DNA of 31,622 bases, from the NCBI GenBank assembly GCA_002811675.1, contig PDIM01010329.1, positions 74,483 through 106,104 on the forward strand, read 5' to 3'. The position numbers and the translations under genes were made by a program. Source of the DNA: Ichthyosporea sp. XGB-2017a. Its lineage: Eukaryota; Opisthokonta; Ichthyosporea. Under the pieces are notes generated by a model that saw only the letters and a program-made list of their open reading frames with translations, did no database searches and was not told the DNA's origin. The stretch's first letter is position 1; every line of letters starts with the position of its first letter. Shown here piece by piece: positions 18,901 through 28,263 of this stretch.

Positions 18901-19034
18901 TGTGCATGCTTTTCTTTACCCCCACTCAACAAGAGCTTAATTTCTACATCAGAAAGCATAAATACTGCCTGTGCACAAGAGTATGCATGCGCATTTCCTT
19001 GCTCTCCCATTGACACATCTGATCCCTTCAGCAT
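15930..19034 (-). CDS. Unrecognised large helical protein (1034 residues)
   Basis: A long single-exon frame. It opens further to 19118, but the codon there is TTG; the first ATG is at 19034 (MLKGSDVSMGEQ...). The protein is Leu- and Cys-rich and looks almost wholly alpha-helical, with repeated ~35-45 residue hydrophobic helices, as in HEAT/ARM-type scaffolds. Stretches such as APLMPLLVLSSLPEG and SLLLSALFFNLLDRGQFEKI recall plant ARM-repeat proteins of unknown role. I cannot assign a family. The 28 in-frame residues upstream of the ATG are strongly hydrophobic (LYLLKILLLFALAFCIF) and directly follow an in-frame TAG that could also be a splice acceptor (AATAG). An upstream exon could therefore add a signal or membrane anchor. 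Conserved length without stops argues for a functional gene. Confidence 0.8.
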   Translation of the reverse strand: MLKGSDVSMGEQGNAHAYSCAQAVFMLSDVEIKLLLSGGKEKHAHGASSKSKVISNIQKLFSSDDSEGIGIFLETILYVIQVNEDKESANVKKATKILSWLFCINSTCVNVVEGIRSFSSENNQWESVEYESILKVLSKITHNYVYLVTEKKLKPLPNSIEALSCVLNTIGDGTRKYPEQMGQKGLLSKYLFRISDSVLTFMSFLKNEYFDGIAEANFSSVIALLESYVSLLELHLGEMRYSRVSCCLEGVNCMLQEVICKAKEVHEVFGPQKVSERISFLNWKPLLIHALDVLRGFNGVAFASIFKLAVNINVNHSYMSKDAEIDTFRNRGLIVNQLLIAEKSSFDSLEFSYTVLLEAVETFYVANEGLLTRKLDIEFIESLLLFHFEKMCPLQEESNIKAYISNFFRVCFAPYCASFACLANEELKSLLVKLALGLVKSGFGEPFFYCLVRSWCSSSHSQKILYERICVSVLQICEDMHLEMLLAKRLYFAMLNRRSEAENVVQLASFCIRIHGNTGLGLVMEFLVGAFERSIEETAVIFGRVWKNVVLNASNERAIFLLKGLFVWIFESTTSKMGVDYIRGKKCVLPIDGALAIKCFDESLLQLEECLESSHLKLNVCYGVSRVFLTNPRDAFPVQGLKRVCKRIMVGHDDDHQFRYFAEFALERFVCLMSPLPLLQKASANLDFFTVPTSRMDKEEDIFAPLMPLLVLSSLPEGHYCEDVLSKELMFTNVENACSLGSLLLSALFFNLLDRGQFEKIKFVSGLVVSKFPLPMVAPVLSSMILHVLRKESFPQCKYLVHTSNQVMLNRCKVLPNGNLGPLAKETLSWFEPLMNDITSMIVKISLHSKEAYGELDCDHLLMAVGDALAYRFLFQNLLAGKSKRRNPFVLEKGTEEFPYTPMLRISVQAFNRLSVMVNDMQKGQSMKFKQQLRDIMVLSLESVVRNFFTTYWIPFEYAKNVGDASCRKVLLSSVARVYANFGSYLNVADINLLRRIVQQLNEKTAKISLQEKNWCCSTDLQAAIDILQNVVRN

Positions 19035-20598
19035 TGTTACAGAAAAAATACAGAAAGCCAGAGCAAACAACAAAAGGATCTTTAAAAGGTATAAAGGTAT
19101 ACCCCACCAAATACACAACTATTGTGCACTCCCTCTCCACCCTCCGTCCTTCAGTTACCAAATAGCTCTATAGGACCTTTGCTGTACTTGAAACATTCTT
19201 ACACTCCCAAAATATGTTAAAATCGCCACTCTGCCCATTCATGGAAGAAGTCAGTACTAAGGGAGATAACAGTGTCTATTCCTAAATCCCCCAATGCCCC
19301 TTCCACATCACACTCCCCCCTTTTTCCACAGGCTGTCTGCATCTACATCTAGACAGTGGCTAGCTAGAGTAGTGTCTGGGATATGTGTGGCTGGGTGTGT
19401 TCCCCCTCTCTCTCTGTGCATATCTCTCACACAGAAGGAGGTGCACCCCTGGATGGAGTGAGAACCAGCTGGACCAGGGAGGGAAAATCAGGTGTGTCCG
19501 GGCCCTGTAGAGGTTGAGAGAGACAGCCAGCAGAGAGAGGAAGGGTCAGGTGCAGTAACCAATATCCCATACACAAGGACCATGCGGGAAGTATCTGATT
19601 TTAATGTATGGCGCTCCCCATACATAACACATCTCCACCACGCGGCATGGCCCAGCTGGGGGGGGGGCATAGTCCCCCATCAGGGTTACACACATGGTCA
19701 CCTATTCACCTGTTTCATCTTCTATGCCCCCCCCTCCCCATTCACCCTTCCTTTGTTTCTGTTGCCTCTGGTTTCTCCCCCCCCCTTCCCCCCATTTTTT
19801 TTTTTTTTTCTCATACAAAAGGAAGTGGGAAGGTTCCTTTTTCAAAATTTGAACGGCCTCTTACTCGTTGATTTTGATTTGAAATTACTTTGTTGGTAGG
19901 TTGATTGGATTAGGATTGATTGTGAATTCTATGTTGTCTCTGTTTTTCGTTGTATTGTGATGCAACAATTGGGGGAAGATTTGTCTATGTGGTGCAAAGA
20001 AGAGGGACAGCGCTCATATTTTTTTTAGATTCTTTTTTATTATTGTTGGTTTCATGGTAATGAACGATCTTTTACGACGATGAATAGAATCCATTGTTGA
20101 TGGGAATTGATAAATAGAGGCGAAAGAAGCAAGATGGGCCATTGGTGAAATCCGTGAATAATGGAGTATACACTCTGTTTTACTTACAAAGATTGACGGG
20201 CTTCAAAAAAATAGGGAAGGGAAAAAGATGAGAGGAAGGGCTATTCGCCAGCAGTTTGATGTTTTAGATGTGAGTGGAACCTATGATTGACTAGAGAAGA
20301 AATAGGGAAGCATTGTGGGTTGAACAATGTGGACGACAAGCCTGTTTCCGTGATGACAAAGAGATAAATTCATTGTGAGAATTGGAAGGCGGCTAGGTGC
20401 ACGGAAAGTGAGGGATTATTTTATGTGTTTGTGTTTGTTGGGAGGGCTTGAGTGAATGAGCGTTGTAATTTTGAATAATGATGGATTGGGACAGAGAATT
20501 TGACAGTTGTAGATTTGTGTAAATTATGAAATCAATGAAACGTGGGAATTAATCCTTTAATTTTTTTTCTTTGAGTGTAGATTTAGAGCTATTTAATC
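19035..20598. other. Long divergent intergenic region, RPL26 leader
   Basis: About 1.5 kb with no convincing gene. It has a G10 run followed by a C5 run (19660-19678), then C- and T-homopolymers (19730-19810). The last part probably carries the RPL26 5' leader: a strong acceptor (T-rich tract then GAGTGTAG, ending 20580) lies 18 nt before the ATG. A GTGAGT at 20270-20275 is a possible donor. Confidence 0.45.
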
Positions 20599-21015
20599 AT
20601 GAAGTTCAATACTGATGTCAGCAGCTCCAGGCGCAAGTGCCGCAAGGCTCACTTTTCTGCCCCTTCTCATATCCGTCGTAAGCTTATGAGCGCTCCTCTC
20701 TCCCGTGATTTGCGCACCAAGTACGATGTTCGCTCCATGCCTGTCCACCGTGACGATGAAGTGTCCGTTGTCAGAGGTCACTACAAAGGACAGAGCGGAA
20801 AGGTCGTTTCCTGCTACCGTAAGAAGTGGGTTCTCCACATTGAGCGCATCCAGAAGGACAAGGCTAACGGTGGCACCAGCTATGTTGGTATTGACCCCTC
20901 CAAGGTCGAAATCACCAAGCTCAAGCTCGACAAGGACAGAAAGGGAATTTTGGAACGCAAGAACCGCTCTAAGTCCGACAAAGGCAAGGGCAAGCACCTC
21001 GAAAAGGACATCTAA
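20599..21015 (+). CDS. RPL26: 60S ribosomal protein L26 (uL24)
   Basis: A 138-residue protein, close to the usual ~145. It begins [20 protein letters not shown], with the RRKxRKAHF signature of eukaryotic L26. It continues with [15 protein letters not shown] and then the KOW motif [19 protein letters not shown] (52-70). [15 protein letters not shown] and the [12 protein letters not shown] segment follow, with a Lys-rich tail. It sits near the exit of the peptide tunnel of the large subunit. Codons are richer in C-ending forms than in neighbouring genes, as expected for high expression. The coding part is a single exon; an acceptor just upstream suggests a 5'-UTR intron, common in ribosomal protein genes. 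Confidence 0.97.
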   Translation: MKFNTDVSSSRRKCRKAHFSAPSHIRRKLMSAPLSRDLRTKYDVRSMPVHRDDEVSVVRGHYKGQSGKVVSCYRKKWVLHIERIQKDKANGGTSYVGIDPSKVEITKLKLDKDRKGILERKNRSKSDKGKGKHLEKDI

Positions 21016-21261
21016 ATTCGTTTTCGTTGTGTATAAACTTGCTGCGTAAATAAATATTTCGAAACTTATGTCGCTGCGCGTGTTTCTTTTACTATTGCTT
21101 TCTGTATGTTTATTGTTTTAATGAATTGTGAAGTGGGTTTGTTCCCTTCCATTCTTCTCCATTTCGACTTTCGTAAAGTAGATGTATACTTCACCCGAGC
21201 AGCCAAACTTAAGGTCATTGCATTTCCAGTCATTCGCATCTATGTCTCGAGCTCCCATTGA

Positions 21262-21471
21262 TCACAGCATCCGCCCGAATGAAGTTTTGAATGGATCATA
21301 GAATGCATATACTCTGACTCCTCTATCTTGGTGAGACAAAGCAATTTCTTGTTGGGAAAGAGGGTTTCTTTCACCAAAAGTATCATCATCTTCACTAGAA
21401 CTAGAGAAATGAGTTTTTTTTGAAAGCCAAGGAGCACACGCCCATTCAGTCTTTTGCTGGGTTCTTTGCAT
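21262..21471 (-). CDS. Possible small protein, weak
   Basis: A 69-codon frame from a true ATG at 21471: MQRTQQKTEWACAPWLSKKT, an acidic FSSSSEDDDTFGER patch, then RVRVYAFYDPFKTSFGRML-like ending. Codon choice resembles real genes nearby. Two other minus-strand frames overlap it, one ending in a protein-like stretch (YRDELMLAVQAMHEEYFSF), so the locus might be a multi-exon gene that I could not resolve. No family is recognised. Confidence 0.25.
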   Translation of the reverse strand: MQRTQQKTEWACAPWLSKKTHFSSSSEDDDTFGERNPLSQQEIALSHQDRGVRVYAFYDPFKTSFGRML

Positions 21472-21803
21472 AAGTGTTTAGAGGTAAGAAGCCTTTCAGT
21501 GAGGGCAACATATGTTTGATACACTTGAAGGAAAAATATTCTTCATGCATTGCCTGTACAGCTAACATTAATTCGTCTCGGTACCTTAGATAAAATTCAA
21601 AATGAAAGATAAAGTGAACGATAAAGTTTATATGGAAATTTCCAGTAGTCACCGCCCCCAAATAAATTGTCCAAATTTTATACCGAAATTTCATAGTTTT
21701 TTCCTTCTTTATTCGCTCGTTCGTTTTTGAGATCGTTATAGAAAGTGAGATTAAGAACACTTTTAGAAGGGTTAAGTAATTGAGTAAGAGAAAAGGAAAA
21801 ATA

Positions 21804-22285
21804 ATGAAGGTTACTCAAGTGTGTCAAAGACTGATCCAGTTTCCTGTTCGTAGAGGAGGGGATGGAAGACGTAAGTGTTGTCTTTATTTATTTCTGCACT
21901 TTTTTGCGTGTTTTAGTGATTTTGGGTGAGTGGACTAATTTTTTGTTCGCTAAATTTTGCATTTTTCTCACCAACAGCTTTAATCCAGATGTCAGTGGAG
22001 TTTTTTAGGAGCCCGGCTTCCCTTAATATGAGCAGCTCCAGCCAAAGCAATGCCATGGAGGATAGCCTGTCTTATAGCCCAAATGCGATTGATTTTATGG
22101 ACATTCCAGAAAAGTATCGATCAGTCATGTTTGCCCCTCTTTCAGAGAATGAAATGGATACAATCAACGTAAGCGTGGATGATGGAAATAGAAAATGTGC
22201 TGCAAAGGATCCTATATTAACTTCTTTCTCTTGTCTGTTTTCTTTCCATTTATGATCGTAGTTTGGAGGAGCAGCCCCTTACTAA
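21804..22285 (+). CDS. Small probable mitochondrial protein, three exons
   Basis: Exons 21804-21870, 21978-22168 and 22262-22285 join in phase to 93 residues. Donors are GTAAGT and GTAAGC, acceptors CCAACAG and ATCGTAG, with introns of 107 and 93 nt. The leader MKVTQVCQRLIQFPVRRGG has four Arg, one Lys and no acidic residue, as in a mitochondrial presequence. The body carries FMDIPEKYRSVMFAPLSENE and the last exon supplies the ending FGGAAPY. The pattern IPEKYR ... E.E...IN.GG recalls small mitochondrial subunits, possibly of respiratory complex I, but I cannot name the family. The exon chain is supported by phase and a clean final stop rather than by homology. Confidence 0.6.
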
Positions 22286-23207
22286 TTTGGCTAACAAAAG
22301 TTGTCAAATGTGGGCAGCATGGGTTGGGTGAGGATTGGAAGGGAGGGGAAAGAGAAGGGGGGAAGGGAAAGAGGAAGGAATGAATGCATAGTTTGAAGAG
22401 TCAAATGCGCCTCTTGGACTTCCCATTCATATGCACCGAAGTAGTTAAAAGAAAGGGAAGGTCCTCAAAAAAGAGAATAAGCTGTGTTTACACAGGCGGA
22501 GAGAAGCTGTGGGAAATCTCAACGAAGATCAGGAGTGCTGATGGAGTGTAGTCTTGTATTTTCTTTGAGAATTATTTCAGCTTTTATGTAAGATATCAAC
22601 AACTTCTAGGATTTGCAAAGGAATGCAAACTGGCAAGCAGTGGAAATGGGAAGTGAACGGGTTACATATAGTGTACGTTAATTGATTCTGAGAAGAAGTC
22701 TGAGAAGAAGCTGTTATTGGTCGTTCTTATTCTTCTGGCGTTAGTTTTCATCTCGTTCTAGTCCCTGAATGGATACATTTTGATAGATGGGGCACGGGGC
22801 ATGTTTGTAACAAAGCCTGTGACTTCTATTATATGTCTAATATACTCTGATACATCTATTATTGTGCAGTACTCTATTACCAGGAAAGGGAAAGGCTCTA
22901 CATAATAGTGTACCTCGCTGGAGAACAGCACTGTGAAATAAAGCAGATTTAAAAGATAGACTCTAAGGGGGAGGCTGCTGCAGTGTTTGGGGGGCTCACA
23001 TTATTATTATTATTGGGCCCGCGGTTGTGAAACTTTTATTATTAGTGCGGCTGCTTTGTTTTTGGTCTTTCACCAAAGGGTTTTGATTTGTTTGGTTACT
23101 TTTCTTGTTTTGTCTTTCTTGATTCATCCACCAGTTGGAGTCACTTGTGTCTTTCATATGCTGCAGCGTCATAGACTTATTTGTGTATTCTGAAGAAACA
23201 AAGGCAA
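22286..23207. other. Intergenic before RGP1
   Basis: About 920 bp. It holds a purine-rich block (22330-22380), a 55-codon frame on + starting at the ATG near 22386 (MHSLKSQMRLLDFPF...) too weak to call, a tandem 12-bp repeat (listed) and a short TTA microsatellite at about 23001-23013. No recognised gene. Confidence 0.4.
22687..22710. repeat. Tandem repeat, 2 x TCTGAGAAGAAG
   Basis: Two perfect adjacent copies of a 12-bp purine-rich unit in intergenic DNA. No function is suggested by context. Confidence 0.7.
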
Positions 23208-25098
23208 ATGGCGATTGCGAAGGCAAACTTAGACAGGGGTGGGATTTATTTTGCGGGGGAATCTGTGGAAGTGAGCTTGTCATTTTCCTTTCGAAAGCTG
23301 GTGAACGAGCCTTCGGAAGAAAGCGGGCCCTCTTCAGAGGGTTTCCTTGCTTCTTTGTTTGGGTTTGGGAGTTCAGAGTCGTTAGATTCAGATAGGAAGC
23401 CTAAAGGTCCTAGGGTAGTTCGTATCGCTAAATGCTCTGCGCATTTACAATGTACATGCAAAGTAAATCCAGGGATTGTAAATTTTGTGCAATTGACTGA
23501 TAAATATAATTCGTTGGGTATACAGAAAAAGACCACAAATAGTGCAAATGACTCAACAACAGTTTCTTTTGGAAGAAATAACAGCTTTGGCCGGATTGGG
23601 AGGAGAGAAGACGAAGAAGAAGAACAAGAAGAAGAGCCAAGAATTGCTGAATATTCCATGCGTCAGAAACTGCTGGGATTGTCAAAGGCTTCTAGCTCGG
23701 ATTGGAATGAGCAAATAGACGAGGTGTCAGGGAGAATAATATTGACTTCCCCTTTGACAACTCTAGGAACTGATATTGTTCTTGAAGAGGATAAAGTTAT
23801 GCTTCCTTTGAAATACTCCGTTGAGCTTCCTCGAGGGCTGCCCCCGTCTTATAGAGGACATTCGGTTGCGTTTTCGTATCGAATTATTGTAAATGTGAGG
23901 GGCCAACAGAAACCAGTGAAAACGTTACAACTTCCAGTGAAAGTACTGAGTATGAGAGAAAAGACGAGCGCAATGCCAAGGGGGATGACCTCTAGTGATT
24001 CTTGTGCTAGTCTCCACAGCTCATTCACAAACACATCAGAGGGTAAAAGCAGTACGGTAATGAGTAGGAGAGAATCTATATCGTCGAATATGAAATTAGA
24101 TGATTCCATGGTGAGCGGCCATGCATCAGTTCTTTCAACTCCTGGCAATGCCAATGGGGCAAGTGGCAACAGTGTTGGAGAATCTTCATTCGCGAAGACT
24201 GTTATGAAAGCTCGAGTTCAATTAATGAATCGGATGTATGAAGAAGAGCATGCTGATGAATATAGTAGAGCAACTCACTCCGCTGAGGCGGTTAAAAGAA
24301 GGCATGAGATTTTGCAGAATCTAGTTAATCTATCAACAAATAGCTCTACGTCGAAACCTTCCCGTAAGTATTTCATTGCGTTGTGTTGTGGCCCCTGCTA
24401 TTTGTAAATTAATAGTGTGTTGGTTCTTGTAAACTGTGTGATTTGTGTAGATTTTTTCAATATTCAAAATAAGGACTTTTGTGTGACAAAGTTTCGACTG
24501 CGTAAAAAAATATTTCGAATTGGGGAAGATATCATGGGGATGTTTGACTTTAGCGGAAGTAAAAATTGTATTTGTCACCAGATTTCTGTATATTTGGAAA
24601 GCGAGGAGACTGTTAACGACGAGCTCCGCGTTCCTCACGTGAATCAAAAGAGATTGAAGACGCGGCATACCGAACAATCAATCAAATGTGTTAATACTTT
24701 ACAAAGCCATGTGATAATTAGAGTTCCAGAGACATTGAACTCCCAGTTTACTTCTCCCGTAGGTAAGTGCTCTCTCTGTACATGATGTGCTGTAGAACAC
24801 CCTTATCATTTTTGAATACTTTATATTAATTTAACTGTACGCTCATTTTATTTTGCTATGCACCGTTGATACAGTTGATGTTAAATTTAAGCTACTTTTT
24901 GAATTTATTGTCGAGTCGCTGAAACCCGAAAATGAAGATGAAGACGCTGTGAAATATGACGAGAACTCTGCATTCTCATGGAGCTGCAAGCCTGTTATCA
25001 AAACGAGCGTCTTGACCTGGAGACTACCCATTGAGATTATTCCTACAAGCCCTGCAAATATCCCATACACCTCTCCATCACAATCCACCCCTGTTTAA
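23208..25098 (+). CDS. RGP1: RGP1, subunit of the Ric1-Rgp1 GEF for Rab6/Ypt6
   Basis: Exons 23208-24363, 24451-24762 and 24875-25098 join in phase to 563 residues. The frame opens earlier only from a TTG; ATG 23208 starts MAIAKANLDRGGIYFAGE, like the RGP1/arrestin-fold first strand. The N-terminal lobe includes LPRGLPPSYRGHSVAFSYRI, matching the family's LPxxxPPSFRG motif. The C-terminal lobe begins KKIFRIGEDIMGMFDF and ends FSWSCKP and TWRLPIEIIPTSP, as in animal RGP1. The protein is longer than human RGP1 (about 390) because of low-complexity inserts, including an acidic REDEEEEQEEEP stretch and a Ser-rich linker between lobes. With RIC1 it activates Rab6 at the Golgi for endosome-to-Golgi retrieval. 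Confidence 0.92.
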
Positions 25099-25637
25099 TT
25101 GGACTGGGCTGCTGTAGTATAATTCACGCAAGGGCTCCCACTGTTTAGTAATTTGGAATATGTTCTTAGCATAGTATTTGTGTGTTTCCATCTACTTTTT
25201 TTCTTTTTTCTTTTAATACAACCTGTCTGGAACAGTCTTTCATTGACGAAGGAGACGCTTTGGCTTTTAATCTTTGGTGCTATTTAATTTATATTTATAG
25301 ATCTGAACTTATACAGTAATAACAATTAACAATACTAAAAAAGGCGGGAAATATGCGGATTCGAGAAATGAATCGAAAAAAAAAATGGCTTTCAGTTTTC
25401 AAAATATGGCGGGCTTTTCTTTTTTTTTATTTTTTACAGTTTTTTTCTTTTCTTTTTTTTTTTAGTTGATTCTTTTTCATGAGTTCCTAATTTTAATCTG
25501 CATTGCTTTCGAATTGGATTCTCCTCGTCAGGTCAGTGGATTTGAAAAGTGGGGAGGGTAGAAGTCAAAGGATCCTTTTGCATGGGTGTTAAAAATAGGT
25601 GAAGTAATAAGGGGCAAGAGAAGAAGAGACTGAAAAT
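25099..25637. other. Intergenic between RGP1 and RADX
   Basis: Same-strand spacer, AT-rich with T-runs (25416-25466). It contains a perfect E2F-type site (listed) and a weaker GGCGGGCTTT at 25408-25417. No gene is seen. Confidence 0.5.
25343..25351. promoter_or_regulatory. E2F/DP-type site GGCGGGAAA upstream of RADX
   Basis: Exact reverse complement of TTTCCCGCC, the same site found between MCM8 and the MTA1-like gene. It lies about 290 bp upstream of the RADX start. A replication-linked role for RADX would fit; regulation is inferred. Confidence 0.5.
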
Positions 25638-28024
25638 ATGGTCGTCAATGATGGAACGCCGATCCTTCGCAAAGGGTTCCAGCTTGGAAGTGTTGTGGAT
25701 TGGAAATCTGACGTATACGAGCAGGGATATGTTTCAAGTACTGGGAATACCTGTTTTCGAATTGTAGAGATATTTCGATATATGAGTGATCCAAATCTTC
25801 AGGAAGTAAATAGGCGAATGAAAAACTCGAATCCTGAATTATTTGAAGACTGCGAATTCCAAAAGGATATGGAGTATGCATATGATCTCCTTCTCGCGGA
25901 CAAAAAACATCTTATGAAAGTGGCTGTTCACTGTGTGAATAACAAAGTGATTGATATGGGGAAGGTGGACGTTAACACAGTCATCAAACTAGAATATTGT
26001 CACCCTATCTTTAACGAAGTCAAAGTCGATGCAACAGCCCCGGTTTTATTTGTCCTGAAGTTTAGTATAGTTGGGGATTTAAGTAGTGACGTTCCTCAAG
26101 GGCTAAAGTTTCCTTCTTTAAAGGAATTCCCAAAGCATTTACAGTTTGAAAGTATTGAAGAGCTACTACAACCACTCATGGGATGCCGTTCCCGCTATTT
26201 GGCTCTTTACAATGACGACGATTTCCCCCACCATGAATCGTCAGACTTCATTCTCCGTCAATTTAAGGGTAAAGGTGTCTGGAAGAAAGAAACATTGAAA
26301 TTGAAATTCGAAGACTTAAAAAGAAAAAGTGCCGTTTCTCTTACTTCGGCATTAGACAATTACAAACCCCAACACGTTAACCCGTTTTATTGTATCATTG
26401 TAAGAAAATCCAAGATCGTCTACTATGGAAAGCCCGATGTAGATGGGAAGCGTGATCCCTTCCAAATGTATTTAACCGTGAGTGATGGCCAAACTAGAGC
26501 TTCCCTTGTGTTCTGGACCTCTGCGGTGCCTAAATTCTTTCGTTCGCTGGGTGTTGGTGATACTATTCTCGTATGTGACTATCGCGTGAAGAAAAAGTAT
26601 GATCCATCGCCAGACATCAACTCTGAATATGAAGTTACTGTTAATCCATCGCATCCCACAGGGAACATTTATATTTTAGACGACGAAGATCGAAAAAAAC
26701 TCAAAGTGCCTTACTTTCCATTCACATTTGCCCTTTGTCCACAAAGCGAATTGGGAAATGTGAAGGATGGTTCTTTGGTAACTGTATTTGGATTGGCAGT
26801 CTTTGTGGGACGGCTTCAAAGGGAAAGGAAGCTAGATTCCTTGAACAACCCAAGGCGTCGAACGTTTTCCAGTGTTATATGGGTAGTTCTAAAGGACCAC
26901 ACTTCTAATTGTTTGACGTTTGTTAAAGTTTTTAGCTGTTCTCAGCCTCAAATGTATTCCCTGTATGCGGGTGTACCTGTTGTAATTACTAGTGTCAAAG
27001 CTTGCAGTCTGTTTGAGAACTCGACACGGAACCGGCACCCTTATTTTGTATCTACCGGTGACTCGACTATCACTACAGGGGATGAAAGTAGCGTATGGAG
27101 TACTGAATCATCTAATGCAGAGCTTGCAGCTTTGCGGACTAAACCATTTCGTCAGCTCTATTATTTTAACAGAGAGTATGGTGCACTTCTTAGTCAAAGG
27201 CACACCTTCTTTGAAAACGGCTATTTCTCTTACCCCCCGCTCGACAAGCACAGATGGAAGAATGCTGATTTGGTTACTTTGTCTAGCTTTTCAGATATTT
27301 ATGAGGATTTGTGCATTTATGAATCAAGAACTGTTTTTGTACAGGGGTATGTAGTTTCTTTTGAGTTTAACGGTCTTGAAAGAAAGATCTCTGGTGCTAA
27401 ATATTCCAAAAAAATACCCATCAACACCCGCCTGGCTGAAAACGCAAAGGTATTGGAGACAGTTTCCTCAGAGACTTTGTATTCTACTCCTATTGTAAGT
27501 ACCCGAGCACATTAGTATTTAAAGTTCTCTTGATTTAGTTGTACTTATTATTTCTATCTCTTGAAGGTCAACGGGGAAGATGCTCCAGATAAAATCAAAA
27601 GGAAGCCTTGTGGCTACATTACAATTGTTGGACTAAACAGAGATATTGCTGTTCGAACAAACTTAGTTCCCAACCATATTTATCGAGATGTGAGTGGACA
27701 AGGAGCAACCAAAATTAATAATTTTATTATGAGTTCAGATAATATGAAAGAATGCGTAACTGAAATGCTCGAAGATCGCCTTCCTTTCTTAAATTTCCGA
27801 GAAAGTAATGGTCATTTTTCCGAGGAAATGGTAGGTAGCGATTCGAATTTCTGCTAGTCTTTTTTCTTTCTGCTAAATGCTGACACAAATACACTTTTTC
27901 TGATTTTTAAAAATAGCTGCAAGCTCAACTGGAGCACCAACGGGTTCTATTTGCACTTGATTTGTTTAAACCCCAATGCCATTCGGTTGAGATTGTACTA
28001 AAAGAAGCCTATACTCCTTCTTAA
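25638..28024 (+). CDS. RADX: RADX homologue (RPA-like ssDNA-binding, OB folds)
   Basis: Exons 25638-27494, 27567-27830 and 27917-28024 join in phase 0 to 742 residues. Diagnostic matches to animal RADX occur in order: SRYLALYNDDD (185-195; human has HYLALWNNED), KSKIVYYGKPD (258-268), then SDGQTRASLVFWTSAVPKFF and SLGVGDTILVCDYRVKKKY (303-321) of the OB fold. They continue with GLAVFVGRLQRERK (385-398). The last two exons carry YITIVGLNRDIAVRTNLVPN and end VEIVLKEAYTPS, as in human VEVYLHKIYSPENTS. RADX binds single-stranded DNA at replication forks and restrains RAD51 in vertebrates; nuclear. Human RADX is ~855 residues, so the linker before the last domain is shorter here. Introns are 72 and 86 nt. 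Confidence 0.9.
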
Positions 28025-28263
28025 CCAAATCAATATTGCAAAAAATTCTGTTATGGCCACTCAAACCATAGACTCCCACACCCCTTGGAAGACGCTGGCT
28101 CAATCATAACATAATGCGCACACAAAAACTTATAATGCACTACACACTTCCACAAACCAACATAGCAGAAGTCACCTAAGTGTACAATCTAATAATAAAG
28201 TATTGACTAACAGTTTATTGCTGCACAAAGAGCAAGCTAAGTAGATGGAATGGTATTGCTTAT

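Noticed and set aside
19655-19680. G10 ... C5 stretch as a terminator-like hairpin
   Set aside because: Homopolymer runs pair trivially; there is no defined stem, and intrinsic terminators of this kind are not expected for RNA polymerase II genes.
19492-19899. 135-codon + frame rich in Pro and Phe
   Set aside because: It consists of C- and T-homopolymer low-complexity DNA in a promoter region with no protein-like composition.
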